Source: Clostridia bacterium
Lineage (GTDB): Bacteria > Bacillota > Clostridia > Oscillospirales > CAG-272
DNA: 64,000 nt
Reading direction: 5' to 3'
NCBI GenBank assembly: GCA_017462485.1
Contig: JAFTRA010000006.1
Location: forward strand, 65,275 to 129,274
Numbering within the stretch: the first letter of the stretch is position 1; every line of letters starts with the position of its first letter. Positions 16,102 to 24,645 of this stretch are shown here, piece after piece. The translations under genes and the position numbers were made by a program. The notes beneath the pieces were generated by a model, which was not told where the DNA came from, searched no databases, and saw only the letters and a program-made list of their open reading frames with translations.

Positions 16102-16502
16102 TGAACATACTAAAGGTACTTACCGAAAAAAGAATAAAGGGCAACATAGGTGAAGAGGCGGCAGCCAAGTATCTCAAACGGCTGGGCTACAAGATACTCT
16201 ACCGAAACTACGTTGCCGACGGTCACGAAATAGATATCATAGCTGAAGATAGGGAGCATATTTGCTTCGTTGAGGTAAAGGCACGAGGCGAGGGGAGCAA
16301 GAATCCCTACTCTATGCGCCCGTCCGACGCTGTTGACAGAGAGAAGCGCAAGTCCATAATCACAGCGGCGCGAGCTTTTTTTGCATCAAATTTCGGACGT
16401 AAAAAATACCGTTTTGACGTAGCCGAGGTTTATCTCGACTATAAAAACAAACCAACTAAAATAAATTATCTCGAAAGCGCTTTCACGCTAAACGACAGAT
16501 AA
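16101..16502 (+). CDS. UPF0102 (YraN) endonuclease-like protein
   Basis: A 133-residue protein of the YraN family, which has a restriction-endonuclease-like fold. Conserved segments are GEEAAAKYLKRLGYKILYRNY, GHEIDIIAED (metal-site Asp), FVEVKAR (Glu-x-Lys) and RFDVAEV. The biochemical role is not settled; a DNA-processing or repair function is inferred from the fold and from its constant pairing with rnhB. It shares one base with rnhB and lies 16 bp before thrC. Confidence 0.92.
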   Translation: MNILKVLTEKRIKGNIGEEAAAKYLKRLGYKILYRNYVADGHEIDIIAEDREHICFVEVKARGEGSKNPYSMRPSDAVDREKRKSIITAARAFFASNFGRKKYRFDVAEVYLDYKNKPTKINYLESAFTLNDR

Positions 16503-16518
16503 CACAAGGAGTATTATT

Positions 16519-18006
16519 ATGAAATTTATAAGTACGCGAGGAAAATTCACAGATAAAGTTGATTCCGCTTACGCAATAAAATGCGGTCTTGCGGCTGACG
16601 GAGGTCTTTTTATGCCCGAGTCAATTCCCTCTTTATCGAGCAACGAGCTTCTCTCTCTTAAGGATAAAAATTACAACGAGAGAGCCGCTTATATAATAGG
16701 AAAATTTTTGACCGACTATACCTACGACGAGCTTCTTGCCGACGCTGCGGGCGCATATGCAGGAAATAAATTCGGACCGCACCCTGCTCCCGTAAAAAAC
16801 GTTGACGGCAAGATTTACTCACTTGAGCTTTGGCACGGTCCTACATCTGCCTTCAAGGATATGGCGCTTCAGATAATGCCGAGACTTTTCGTGAGAGCTC
16901 TTAGGAAAACCGGAGAAACGAAGGACGCTTTGATTCTCGTTGCCACCTCGGGTGACACGGGCAAGGCAGCCCTTGAGGGCTACCGCGATATTGACAGGGT
17001 GAAAATTCAGGTATTCTACCCGACCGACGGTGTCAGCGCTGTTCAGAAGCGTCAGATGCAGACTCAAGAGGGCAAGAACGTTTCCGTAAAAGCTATACGC
17101 GGCAATTTTGACGATGCGCAAAGCGGCGTTAAGAGAATCTTTGCGGACGAAAAAATGGCGGCAAGACTTGCCGAAAGAAACACCTTTTTATCGAGTGCGA
17201 ACTCTATTAACTGGGGCAGACTCGTTCCGCAGATAGTTTACTACGTATCGGCATATCTCGATATGGTTTGCTCGGGTGATATATCATTCGGAGAAAAAAT
17301 AGACGTATGCGTTCCTACGGGTAATTTTGGCAATATATTCGCCGGATATATCGCAAAGCTTATGGGACTTCCCATTGAAAAATTCGTTTGCGCATCTAAC
17401 GTAAACAACGTTCTGACAGATTTCCTTAAAGAAGGAACTTACGATAAAAACAGAAGCTTCCACGCAACCATATCTCCCTCAATGGACATACTTATTTCAT
17501 CAAACCTTGAGAGACTTCTATTCCTCACGGCAGGCGCCGAAGAGACCGGAAAATATATGGAAATGCTATCCTCTTGCGGTAAATATACGGTTTCAGGCAG
17601 CGTATTTGCAAAGATAAGCGAAAGCTTTATCGGAGTTTTCGCAGACGAGGCGCGCACGAAGGCTACGATATGCAGCTTCTATAAAAATAAAAACTACCTT
17701 ATAGATACTCACACCGCGGTAGCAATGGCTGCTGCCGAGGAGTATTTAAGTACCTATAAGGCAGAGAGGAAAATCCTGGTTGTATCAACCGCATCCCCAT
17801 ATAAATTTGCAAAGGACGTCTACACCTCTCTCGTAGGAGAAGAAAACGCTCCGTCTGATATTGAGGCTATCGAAAAGCTCTCCGCTCTTACGGGAACGGA
17901 AATCCCAGCGCCTCTTTCATCTGTTATTGCAAAGGAAATTCTTCATCCAGACGTAATCGGAAAAGAAGATATGGATAATGCGGTAGCGGATTTTGTTACT
18001 CTTTAA
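16519..18006 (+). CDS. thrC: Threonine synthase
   Basis: A 495-residue PLP enzyme converting O-phospho-L-homoserine to threonine. The N-terminal STRGKFTDKVDSAYAIKCGLAADGGLFMPE, the PLP-lysine segment HGPTSAFKDMALQIM, VATSGDTGKAALEGY and CVPTGNFGNIFAGYIAKLMGLP fit the bacterial long form. CAAGGAG precedes the ATG. No hom or thrB neighbour is visible. The stop overlaps the convergent DUF1540 gene by 4 bp, so no terminator separates them. Confidence 0.96.
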   Translation: MKFISTRGKFTDKVDSAYAIKCGLAADGGLFMPESIPSLSSNELLSLKDKNYNERAAYIIGKFLTDYTYDELLADAAGAYAGNKFGPHPAPVKNVDGKIYSLELWHGPTSAFKDMALQIMPRLFVRALRKTGETKDALILVATSGDTGKAALEGYRDIDRVKIQVFYPTDGVSAVQKRQMQTQEGKNVSVKAIRGNFDDAQSGVKRIFADEKMAARLAERNTFLSSANSINWGRLVPQIVYYVSAYLDMVCSGDISFGEKIDVCVPTGNFGNIFAGYIAKLMGLPIEKFVCASNVNNVLTDFLKEGTYDKNRSFHATISPSMDILISSNLERLLFLTAGAEETGKYMEMLSSCGKYTVSGSVFAKISESFIGVFADEARTKATICSFYKNKNYLIDTHTAVAMAAAEEYLSTYKAERKILVVSTASPYKFAKDVYTSLVGEENAPSDIEAIEKLSALTGTEIPAPLSSVIAKEILHPDVIGKEDMDNAVADFVTL

Positions 18007-18200
18007 TATTCTTTTGGCTTAAAGGTTGCGCAGACGGTATTCGACGAGCATTTTGCGTCGTGAGGTCCTACGCAGATTTCGCCCGCATAGCATTCGCTCT
18101 TTCCGTCATGATAAACGCAGCTCACTACATCGCAGTTGATTCCCTTGATGTGCTTATGACGCTCGGAGCCGCAAGCGGTTTCGTACTTTGTTTCTTCCAT
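18003..18200 (-). CDS. DUF1540 cysteine-rich small protein
   Basis: A 65-residue protein carrying one DUF1540 module: INCDVVSCVYHD, CYAGEICVG and a distal CSSNTVCATF, with six cysteines spaced as in metal-binding knuckles. DUF1540 proteins are common in spore formers and some are spore-associated; the function is unknown. The start at 18200 has GAGGA 9 nt upstream. The 3' end overlaps convergent thrC by 4 bp. Confidence 0.85.
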   Translation of the reverse strand: MEETKYETACGSERHKHIKGINCDVVSCVYHDGKSECYAGEICVGPHDAKCSSNTVCATFKPKEY

Positions 18201-18311
18201 GGCAACGTATCCTCTTTTCTGCAAGACTAAATCCTGCATATTTATTTTGAACGCAATATTGGTTTTTATGCAGAATAAGATAAGCAATTTTATTTATCGA
18301 ACGGAGAAAAA

Positions 18312-19049
18312 ATGGCACTTTACACAATAGCCGACCTACACCTCTCGACTCTTGATTCCACTAACAAATCAATGGAAGTCTTCGGGGCAAGGTGGGATTC
18401 CTATATGGATAGAATAGAAAAAAACTGGCGGCGCCTTATCGACGAGGGAGACACGGTAGTTATACCCGGAGATATCTCGTGGGCGCTCTCACTCGATGAA
18501 GCAACGAGCGACCTTAAATTTCTCGATTCCCTGCCCGGCAAAAAAATTCTCGGAAAGGGAAACCACGATTTCTGGTGGTGCACTATGAAAAAGCACACGG
18601 AGCATTTCGAAAAGAATAACATTACAACACTGTCATTCCTCTTCAATAACGCTCACGAGATCGAGGATTTCATAATAGCGGGAACTCGAGGCTGGTTCTT
18701 TGACGAAAAGGCTTCGGCGGCGCTGCCGAACAAAACCGATTTTGCAAAGCTCACCGCAAGAGAGGAGCTTCGCCTTGAAACAAGTCTTAAAGAGGCGGAT
18801 AAGCTTCGCACTGATACAGGAAAGGAAATAATAGTATTTATGCACTTCCCTCCCGTATGGAACGGTGAGGTATGCGAGGGGCTTATAGAGATTTTAAAAA
18901 AATACCGAATCAGGAGAGTTTATTTCGGACATATACACGGAAATTACACCGCTTCACCCGTAACGCATTTTGACGGTATAGAGTTAAATATGATTTCCGC
19001 AGACTACTTGGCTTTCACACCCAAAATCGTGTCGAAAATCGTTATTTAA
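18312..19049 (+). CDS. Calcineurin-like metallophosphoesterase
   Basis: A 245-residue enzyme with all dinuclear-metal motifs: DLHL (8-11), VIPGDISWA, GKGNHDFWW, FMHFPP and GHIHG. Length and the NHDFWW and HFPPVWN motifs match a clostridial/bacillar family of stand-alone phosphoesterases of unknown substrate. Active-site residues are intact, so it should be catalytically competent. It is transcribed alone. Confidence 0.9.
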   Translation: MALYTIADLHLSTLDSTNKSMEVFGARWDSYMDRIEKNWRRLIDEGDTVVIPGDISWALSLDEATSDLKFLDSLPGKKILGKGNHDFWWCTMKKHTEHFEKNNITTLSFLFNNAHEIEDFIIAGTRGWFFDEKASAALPNKTDFAKLTAREELRLETSLKEADKLRTDTGKEIIVFMHFPPVWNGEVCEGLIEILKKYRIRRVYFGHIHGNYTASPVTHFDGIELNMISADYLAFTPKIVSKIVI

Positions 19050-19102
19050 TCAAAAAGCGCACTAAATACCCATAAAAACAAACAATTTTATCGCTTTACG
19101 TA

Positions 19103-19131
19103 TTGACAAAAGCGTTTCTTTGGTGTAAAAT
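19103..19131 (+). promoter_or_regulatory. Promoter of tig
   Basis: TTGACA (19103-19108, consensus), 17-bp spacer, TAAAAT (19126-19131), 54 bp before tig. No CtsR or CIRCE operator is visible. Confidence 0.8.
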
Positions 19132-19184
19132 ATATTGGTTTTTAATTTAAAAATAAATAATATAATATCATTGGAGGACGAAAA

Positions 19185-20489
19185 ATGAGTCTTATCAAAA
19201 ATGAGCTTACCGAAAAGTCCGGTTTCAAAATGGAGTTTTCCGTAAGCAAGGAAGTTTATGAAAAAGCAGAGCTTGCTGCATACAAGAAGATGGTTAAGAA
19301 CATGAATGTTCCCGGCTTCAGAAAGGGAAAGGCTCCCAAGGCTGTTATCGAAAGATTTTACGGCAAGGGCGTATTCTTTGAGGAAGCTATCAACGCTTGC
19401 ATTCCCGAGGCCTTTGACGCGGCTGTTAAGGAAGCCGGCATAGTAGTTGTCGGCAATCCCTCCTTCGACCTCGTTTCCAACGACGGAGACGTTGTTCTTA
19501 AGGCAGAGGGCTTCGTTAAGCCCGAGGTTACTATCGAGGGTTACAAGGGCATCAGCGCTCCTAAGAAGGTAGCAAGAGTTACCAAGGCTCTCATCGACGC
19601 TGAGGTTGACAGCGCTCGTAAGAGACTTGCGAGAACCGTTGAGGTTACAGACAGAGCCGCACAGAACGGCGATATTGCAAACATCAATTTCGAGGGCTTC
19701 GTTGACGGCGTTGCTTTCGAGGGCGGCAAGGGCGAAAACCACGACCTTAAGCTTGGCTCCGGAAGCTTTATCCCCGGCTTTGAGGCACAGATTGAGGGCA
19801 AGAACGTAGGCGACGAGTTCGACGTTAACGTTACCTTCCCCGAGGAGTACGGCGCTAAGGAGCTTGCAGGTAAGGCTGCAACCTTTAAGACCAAGCTCAA
19901 CGCTATCAAGGTAGAAGAGCTTCCCGAGGCTGACGACGATTTTGCAAAGGACGTATCCGAATTTGATACCCTTGATGAATATAAAGCTGACATTAAGGCA
20001 AAACTTGCAAAGAAAAACGAAGAGGCTGCTGACAGAGAGTTTGAAAACGCTCTTGTTGACGCTCTTCTTGAAAAGCTCGTTGCTGAAATCCCCGAGCCTA
20101 TGTTCGTAGCAGAGACCGAAAACTTCCTTCGTGACTATGACAACAGACTCAGAATGCAGGGACTCGACCTTGGTAAGTACACTCAGTACACCGGTATGAC
20201 TCTTGATACGCTTCGCGCTCAGTTCCGCCCTAACGCTGAAAAGCAGGTTAAGCTCAGACTCGCTCTTGAGAAGATTGCTTCTCTTGAAAACCTCACCGTT
20301 ACAGAAGAGGAGACCGAGGCAGAATATACCAGAATTTCCGAGGCGTACAACGTTCCCGTAGATCAGGTTAAGGCTATGGTTGCGGTTGAGGATATCAAGG
20401 CTGATATGCTCGTTGCAAACGCTATGAAGTTCGTTAAGGACAACGCTGTTGTTGCTAAGGCTGCAAAGGCTGATAAGGACGAAGAATAA
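19185..20489 (+). CDS. tig: Trigger factor
   Basis: A 434-residue ribosome-associated chaperone and prolyl isomerase. The ribosome-docking motif PGFRKGKAPKAVIERFYG is at about residues 43-60. The FKBP-type domain (about 165-250) includes GDIANINFEGFVDGVAFEGG and GSFIPGFEAQIEG. A helical substrate-binding domain fills the rest. GGAGG stands 9 nt before the ATG. Codon choice is strongly biased towards frequent codons, in keeping with high expression. It is followed by clpP and clpX, the usual order. Confidence 0.97.
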   Translation: MSLIKNELTEKSGFKMEFSVSKEVYEKAELAAYKKMVKNMNVPGFRKGKAPKAVIERFYGKGVFFEEAINACIPEAFDAAVKEAGIVVVGNPSFDLVSNDGDVVLKAEGFVKPEVTIEGYKGISAPKKVARVTKALIDAEVDSARKRLARTVEVTDRAAQNGDIANINFEGFVDGVAFEGGKGENHDLKLGSGSFIPGFEAQIEGKNVGDEFDVNVTFPEEYGAKELAGKAATFKTKLNAIKVEELPEADDDFAKDVSEFDTLDEYKADIKAKLAKKNEEAADREFENALVDALLEKLVAEIPEPMFVAETENFLRDYDNRLRMQGLDLGKYTQYTGMTLDTLRAQFRPNAEKQVKLRLALEKIASLENLTVTEEETEAEYTRISEAYNVPVDQVKAMVAVEDIKADMLVANAMKFVKDNAVVAKAAKADKDEE

Positions 20490-20530
20490 TTTCTATACAG
20501 GCAGCACTGCTTGCTACTGTCAAAAACAAA

Positions 20531-20563
20531 GAGGCTGCCTCATAAACTTGAGGCAGCCCTTTT
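20531..20563 (+). terminator. Terminator after tig
   Basis: GGCTGCCTCA pairs with TGAGGCAGCC and is followed by CTTTT, so part of the tig transcription may stop before clpP. Confidence 0.8.
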
Positions 20564-20575
20564 AAAAAACGCACT

Positions 20576-20609
20576 TTTTGAAGGATTATGTCGTATCAAT
20601 CCTTCAAAG
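20576..20609 (+). promoter_or_regulatory. Hairpin in the clpP leader
   Basis: TTTGAAGGATT (20577-20587) pairs with AATCCTTCAAA(G) (20598-20609), 17 bp before the GGAGG of clpP. It has no T-run, so it is more likely a leader structure or operator-like palindrome than a terminator. It does not match the CtsR heptanucleotide repeat. Confidence 0.4.
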
Positions 20610-20636
20610 TTAAATATTATAACCCGGAGGCATATT

Positions 20637-21224
20637 ATGGCACTCGTTCCTATGGTCGTTGAGCAGACGTCGAGAGGCGAACGCTCTTACGATATTTATT
20701 CAAGACTTCTCAATGACAGAATTATCTTTCTTTCAGACGAGGTGAATGACACTACGGCGTCGCTCGTGGTTGCGCAGCTTCTATATCTTGAGGCGCAGGA
20801 CCCCGACAAAGACGTTTATCTCTATATCAACAGCCCCGGCGGCTCTATTACCGCAGGTATGGCTATTTACGACACTATGAATTATATCAAGTGCGACGTT
20901 TCTACCATTTGCGTAGGCATGGCTGCTTCTATGGGAGCTTTTCTTCTCTCATCGGGCGCAAAGGGTAAAAGATTCGCTCTTCCCAATGCGGAGGTTATGA
21001 TTCATCAGCCTCTCGGCGGTATGCAGGGTCAGGCTACCGATATCAAAATCCACGCAGACAGAATTCTTAAAATCAAGGCTAAACTCAATTCTCTTCTCGC
21101 CGAGCAAACAGGAAAATCTCTCAAGGTTATCGAAAAGGACACTGAAAGAGACAACTTTATGACCGCAGAAGAGGCTCTTGAATACGGTCTTGTTGACAAA
21201 GTAATTACCAAAAAGGAACTTTAA
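20637..21224 (+). CDS. clpP: ATP-dependent Clp protease proteolytic subunit
   Basis: A 195-residue serine peptidase forming the ClpP tetradecamer. The catalytic triad is Ser 98 (GMAASMGA), His 123 (EVMIHQP) and Asp 172 (ERDNF). The hydrophobic N-terminus ([25 protein letters not shown]) is short, so little or no propeptide is present. GGAGG precedes the ATG at 20637. The stop is 1 bp before clpX, which supplies the unfoldase, so the two are cotranscribed. Confidence 0.97.
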   Translation: MALVPMVVEQTSRGERSYDIYSRLLNDRIIFLSDEVNDTTASLVVAQLLYLEAQDPDKDVYLYINSPGGSITAGMAIYDTMNYIKCDVSTICVGMAASMGAFLLSSGAKGKRFALPNAEVMIHQPLGGMQGQATDIKIHADRILKIKAKLNSLLAEQTGKSLKVIEKDTERDNFMTAEEALEYGLVDKVITKKEL

Positions 21225-21225
21225 T

Positions 21226-22554
21226 ATGGAACATACTCCTAACGACAGACTTCGCAAGTGCGCCTTTTGCGATAGGACTGAAAAGGAAGTTTCTATACTT
21301 ATTCCCTCTAAAGACGGCAGAACGTACATTTGCGACACCTGTACGGAGCTTTTCTCGGATTTCCTCGACGAAAACTTCTCCGACGTCATTGACTCGCCTA
21401 AAAAAAGCAAGTCAACTTCCGGGCTTTGTATGGAAACTCTTCCCCGTCCGAAAGAAATTAAGGCTATGCTCGACACCTACGTTATAGGTCAGGACGATGC
21501 AAAGCTTGCGCTTTCTGTTGCCGTTTACAATCACTATAAACGAATTCTTACCGTAGAAGAAGCCGAAAAGAAAAAGAGAAAGAAGAAAAGTGCGAATGAA
21601 GAGGCTCCCGCCGACGAGCTCGACGAGGTTGAAATTCAGAAGTCAAACGTTCTTCTTCTCGGACCTACCGGCGTTGGTAAGACCTATATTGCTGAGACTC
21701 TCGCAAGAACGTTCAAGGTTCCTTTCGCAATTACCGACGCAACCACTCTTACAGAGGCGGGATACGTTGGCGAGGACGTAGAAAACATTCTGCTCCGTCT
21801 TATTCAAGCGGCAGATTTTGACGTAGCGCGTGCGGAATACGGTATTATCTATATAGACGAGATAGATAAAATCGCAAGAAAGGGTGAAAACCGCTCGATA
21901 ACCAGAGACGTTTCGGGTGAGGGCGTTCAGCAGGCGCTTCTTAAAATTATTGAGGGCACGGTTGCAAACGTTCCTCCGCAGGGCGGAAGAAAGCATCCGA
22001 ACCAAGAATTTATTCAAATTAACACCAAAAATATTCTCTTTATCTGCGGCGGCGCATTTGACGGTATTGAGTCGATTATCGAGCAAAGAAAGGGCTCTCA
22101 GCAGATAGGCTTCGGAACAGAAAAAATGACGAAGCGTGAAAAGGTTGAAAAAGGCGTTTACCGTGACGTTGTTGCTCACGACGTTGTTAAATACGGAGTT
22201 ATTCCCGAGCTTGTCGGAAGACTTCCTATAATAGTAACGCTCGACAATCTTGATGAAAATGCGCTCGTCAGAATTCTGAAAGAGCCTAAAAACGCTGTTT
22301 ACAAGCAGTATCAGAAGCTTCTCAAAATGGACGGAATCGACCTTGAATTTGAAGATGAAGCGCTTTCCGAAATTGCAAAAATGGCTATCGAGCGCAAGAC
22401 TGGAGCAAGAGGTCTTCGCTCAATTCTTGAGGCTGTTATGCTTAAGCCTATGTATGATATTCCCTCTCTCGACGGTGCTAAACGGGTTATTATAACCCGA
22501 GGCTTTGTCAAGGGCGAGGAAGAATTAAAGGTTATTTTTGAAGAAAACCGATAA
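21226..22554 (+). CDS. clpX: ATP-dependent Clp protease ATP-binding subunit ClpX
   Basis: A 442-residue AAA+ unfoldase. The N-terminal zinc-binding domain uses C12, C15, C36 and C39. Walker A is GPTGVGKT (146-153), Walker B reads IIYIDEID, and the IGF loop that docks on ClpP is present (QQIGFG). A Lys/Glu-rich insert (about 113-135) between the N-domain and the ATPase core is longer than in E. coli but usual in Firmicutes. It follows clpP after 1 bp. A bidirectional terminator lies 6 bp downstream. Confidence 0.97.
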   Translation: MEHTPNDRLRKCAFCDRTEKEVSILIPSKDGRTYICDTCTELFSDFLDENFSDVIDSPKKSKSTSGLCMETLPRPKEIKAMLDTYVIGQDDAKLALSVAVYNHYKRILTVEEAEKKKRKKKSANEEAPADELDEVEIQKSNVLLLGPTGVGKTYIAETLARTFKVPFAITDATTLTEAGYVGEDVENILLRLIQAADFDVARAEYGIIYIDEIDKIARKGENRSITRDVSGEGVQQALLKIIEGTVANVPPQGGRKHPNQEFIQINTKNILFICGGAFDGIESIIEQRKGSQQIGFGTEKMTKREKVEKGVYRDVVAHDVVKYGVIPELVGRLPIIVTLDNLDENALVRILKEPKNAVYKQYQKLLKMDGIDLEFEDEALSEIAKMAIERKTGARGLRSILEAVMLKPMYDIPSLDGAKRVIITRGFVKGEEELKVIFEENR

Positions 22555-22556
22555 AA

Positions 22557-22610
22557 GAAAAAGTCACGAGAACGATGAAAAACATCAGAATCGTGACTTT
22601 TCCGTTTTAT
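22557..22610. terminator. Bidirectional terminator between clpX and the AraC gene
   Basis: AAAGTCACGA (22560-22569) pairs with TCGTGACTTT (22591-22600), with an A-run before it and T-rich sequence after. Confidence 0.85.
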
Positions 22611-22625
22611 TAAGGATTTTTAAAA

Positions 22626-23465
22626 TTATTTTGCGCTCTTTCTATACGCTAAAGGGCTTACTTCCATATACTGCTTGAATATCTTATGGAAATAGTTTGC
22701 GTTGCAGAAGCCTATATCCTCAGATATATCCGCTATTGATTTATCGGTTTCTATAAGAAGCTTCATCGAGCGGTTTACTCTTAGACCGTTTATGTAATCA
22801 ACGGGGGTTTTACCGATACTGTCCTTAAACATTTTAGTGAAATAATCGGGGGAAACCATTATTATATCGGCGAGCTTTTCAACGTAAATTTTCTCCGAGA
22901 AATGCTCGGAAATGTAGTTTATAACAGGGCGAAGCCTGAGAACGTTATGATAAACTATTCTCTCCGACTCGTTTTTTACAGTGCAGTAATTACGCAAAAG
23001 CGCCGTCATTGAAAGATATATATTAGCTCTTATCGGAAGCTTATAGCATACGTCCTTCGCAAGATATTCCTCGTAAGAATCGCTCATACAACGGGAGAGG
23101 ATGCTATGTATCGGGTGCCCCTCCTTGAATATCTTTATCTTGTTTTCCGACTGAACGTAGAACATATAAAGTATCTCGGTTTCATAGCTTACCATATTGG
23201 CTTCTATTATGGAAGCGTCGAAAATCATGCCTCTTATCGAAGCATATCCGTCGGTAGCGTCAGCTCTATATACAAGACCGTGAGGAACGTAGAGAAAATC
23301 CCCCACCGACGCGTCTATACATTCCGTTCCTATCTGAATTTTAACGTTGCCGGCGGTAACCTCAACTATCTCCATCTGAGTTTCGCTGACTCTTGGAAAA
23401 ACAAGAGCTCCGTTACCCGACAGGGAATACATTTTAAATGGGAATTTAGAGTCTATTTCTCTCAT
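22626..23465 (-). CDS. AraC family transcriptional regulator with cupin sensor
   Basis: A 279-residue regulator. Residues about 1-110 form a cupin-like ligand domain (GNGALVFPRV, VGDFLYVPHGLVYRA). Residues about 175-279 hold the two helix-turn-helix units of AraC/XylS: EKIYVEKLADIIMVSPDYFTKMFK and KSIADISEDIGFCNANYFHKIF, followed by the typical SPLAYRK end. The ligand and targets are unknown; such proteins often control sugar-use genes, yet none is adjacent. GGAGGG precedes the ATG. The promoter lies at 23496-23524. Confidence 0.92.
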   Translation of the reverse strand: MREIDSKFPFKMYSLSGNGALVFPRVSETQMEIVEVTAGNVKIQIGTECIDASVGDFLYVPHGLVYRADATDGYASIRGMIFDASIIEANMVSYETEILYMFYVQSENKIKIFKEGHPIHSILSRCMSDSYEEYLAKDVCYKLPIRANIYLSMTALLRNYCTVKNESERIVYHNVLRLRPVINYISEHFSEKIYVEKLADIIMVSPDYFTKMFKDSIGKTPVDYINGLRVNRSMKLLIETDKSIADISEDIGFCNANYFHKIFKQYMEVSPLAYRKSAK

Positions 23466-23495
23466 ATTATCCCTCCTAAAAGCGTCATTTTAATT

Positions 23496-23524
23496 ATTTT
23501 AACACATTTTTTTATCTTTGTAAA
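23496..23524 (-). promoter_or_regulatory. Promoter of the AraC regulator
   Basis: Minus strand TTTACA (23524-23519), 17-bp spacer, TAAAAT (23501-23496). Confidence 0.65.
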
Positions 23525-23566
23525 GGGATTTTTAAATTAAAATCTCGAAATAATGTATAATTTGTC

Positions 23567-23609
23567 AAAAAAGAGGCGGTTTTTTATACCGCCTCATCTC
23601 TTTTTTGTA
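23567..23609 (-). terminator. Terminator of the CobW-type operon
   Basis: Read on the minus strand, GAGGCGG...CCGCCTC with a 9-nt loop is followed by TTTTTT. A T-run on the plus side makes it potentially bidirectional. Confidence 0.85.
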
Positions 23610-23671
23610 TTATTTCAAACTTTTTGCCGCCAACCTACAGCTCTAACTTAGCTGAACTTATGCGCGGCTTT

Positions 23672-24613
23672 TCAGTTAAAGGTCGCTACCTCTTGAATCG
23701 GTTTCTCCGCTCTTTCTATCGCGCTAACGGTTAAAACGGGTCCGTTACCTCTGTAAAGCGAGGAATACTCTTCCTTAAGCACACCCTCAAGCGTTACCCA
23801 ATCACGAGTTTTAAGCTTCATTCCGCGCATTCCCTTTGCTACGACCCCTCTATACGCTATATCGTCTGCGCAGCAGGTCATAATATGACGTCCCACGGCA
23901 AAATTATCCTTAGGCAACGACGCATCAAGTGCAACTATGCCCTTAAATCTTACCTTTTTGCCGTTATATTTTCCGAACTCCTCGCTCATATCACGGTAGA
24001 ATATTGCAAAATCCTCATCCTTGATTTCTATTACGGGGGCGTTTATATCATAAGGAAGCGGGTCTTCTATATCGTCGAATTCAATTTCTCCGTTTACGTC
24101 CTCATAGCATATGTTTGCTTTTCTGCTGACACCGCGGACGAGCTTATGGAGCGCCTCCTTATCAGTATTATCATTCACTCTGTTGAACACTACCATTTCA
24201 GCGCTTGTCAGCTTATCAACGACAAGCTGACGCATATTGGCGTTATACACGCCTATCGTGGTTGAATCCGCAATAAGAATCTCCTGATAAACCATAAAAT
24301 TCTCCGGCAAAGAATTATAGAACTTATCAAGCGCCCACATACCGTTATACTCAACGACTACAACGTCGGCATTCGCTCTTTTCTGCCTTGCCGCAAGTCT
24401 ATCCGCAACGATATCCTCTTCGTTCTCGAATCGGCATATAGATACGTTACCCGGCAGCTCGTCGGGCTCTATCTCCTCTTCACCCTCTTCGCACTGGATG
24501 ATAAGATAATTACGCTTACCGTCATTGAAATTATCGTCCTGCATGGTTTCTTTTATAAATTTGGTTTTACCTGCTTCAAGGAAGCCTGTAAACAGATATA
24601 CCGGAATATCCAT
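23672..24613 (-). CDS. CobW-type GTPase with DUF1980/TIGR03943-like C-terminal domain
   Basis: A 313-residue protein. The N-terminal part has a G3E/CobW P-loop (GFLEAGKTKF, residues 10-19) and a G-domain region (VVVVEYNGMW, VVFNRVN as G4-like). The usual CxCC metal-transfer motif is absent. The C-terminal part (about 215-300) reads KKVRFKGIVAL, GRHIMTCCADDIAYRG and WVTLEGVL, which resembles the C-terminal domain of the DUF1980/TIGR03943 proteins normally paired with a permease. The start at 24613 has GGAG 7 nt upstream. The downstream member of a two-gene operon with a canonical CobW. A metal-homeostasis role is inferred; the metal is unknown. Confidence 0.75.
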   Translation of the reverse strand: MDIPVYLFTGFLEAGKTKFIKETMQDDNFNDGKRNYLIIQCEEGEEEIEPDELPGNVSICRFENEEDIVADRLAARQKRANADVVVVEYNGMWALDKFYNSLPENFMVYQEILIADSTTIGVYNANMRQLVVDKLTSAEMVVFNRVNDNTDKEALHKLVRGVSRKANICYEDVNGEIEFDDIEDPLPYDINAPVIEIKDEDFAIFYRDMSEEFGKYNGKKVRFKGIVALDASLPKDNFAVGRHIMTCCADDIAYRGVVAKGMRGMKLKTRDWVTLEGVLKEEYSSLYRGNGPVLTVSAIERAEKPIQEVATFN

Positions 24614-24645
24614 TCTAATCTCCAATCTCAAAAAAACGCACTATA

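Noticed and set aside
20490..20636. CtsR operator before clpP
   Set aside because: The palindrome present does not match the AGGTCAAA-type heptad repeat.
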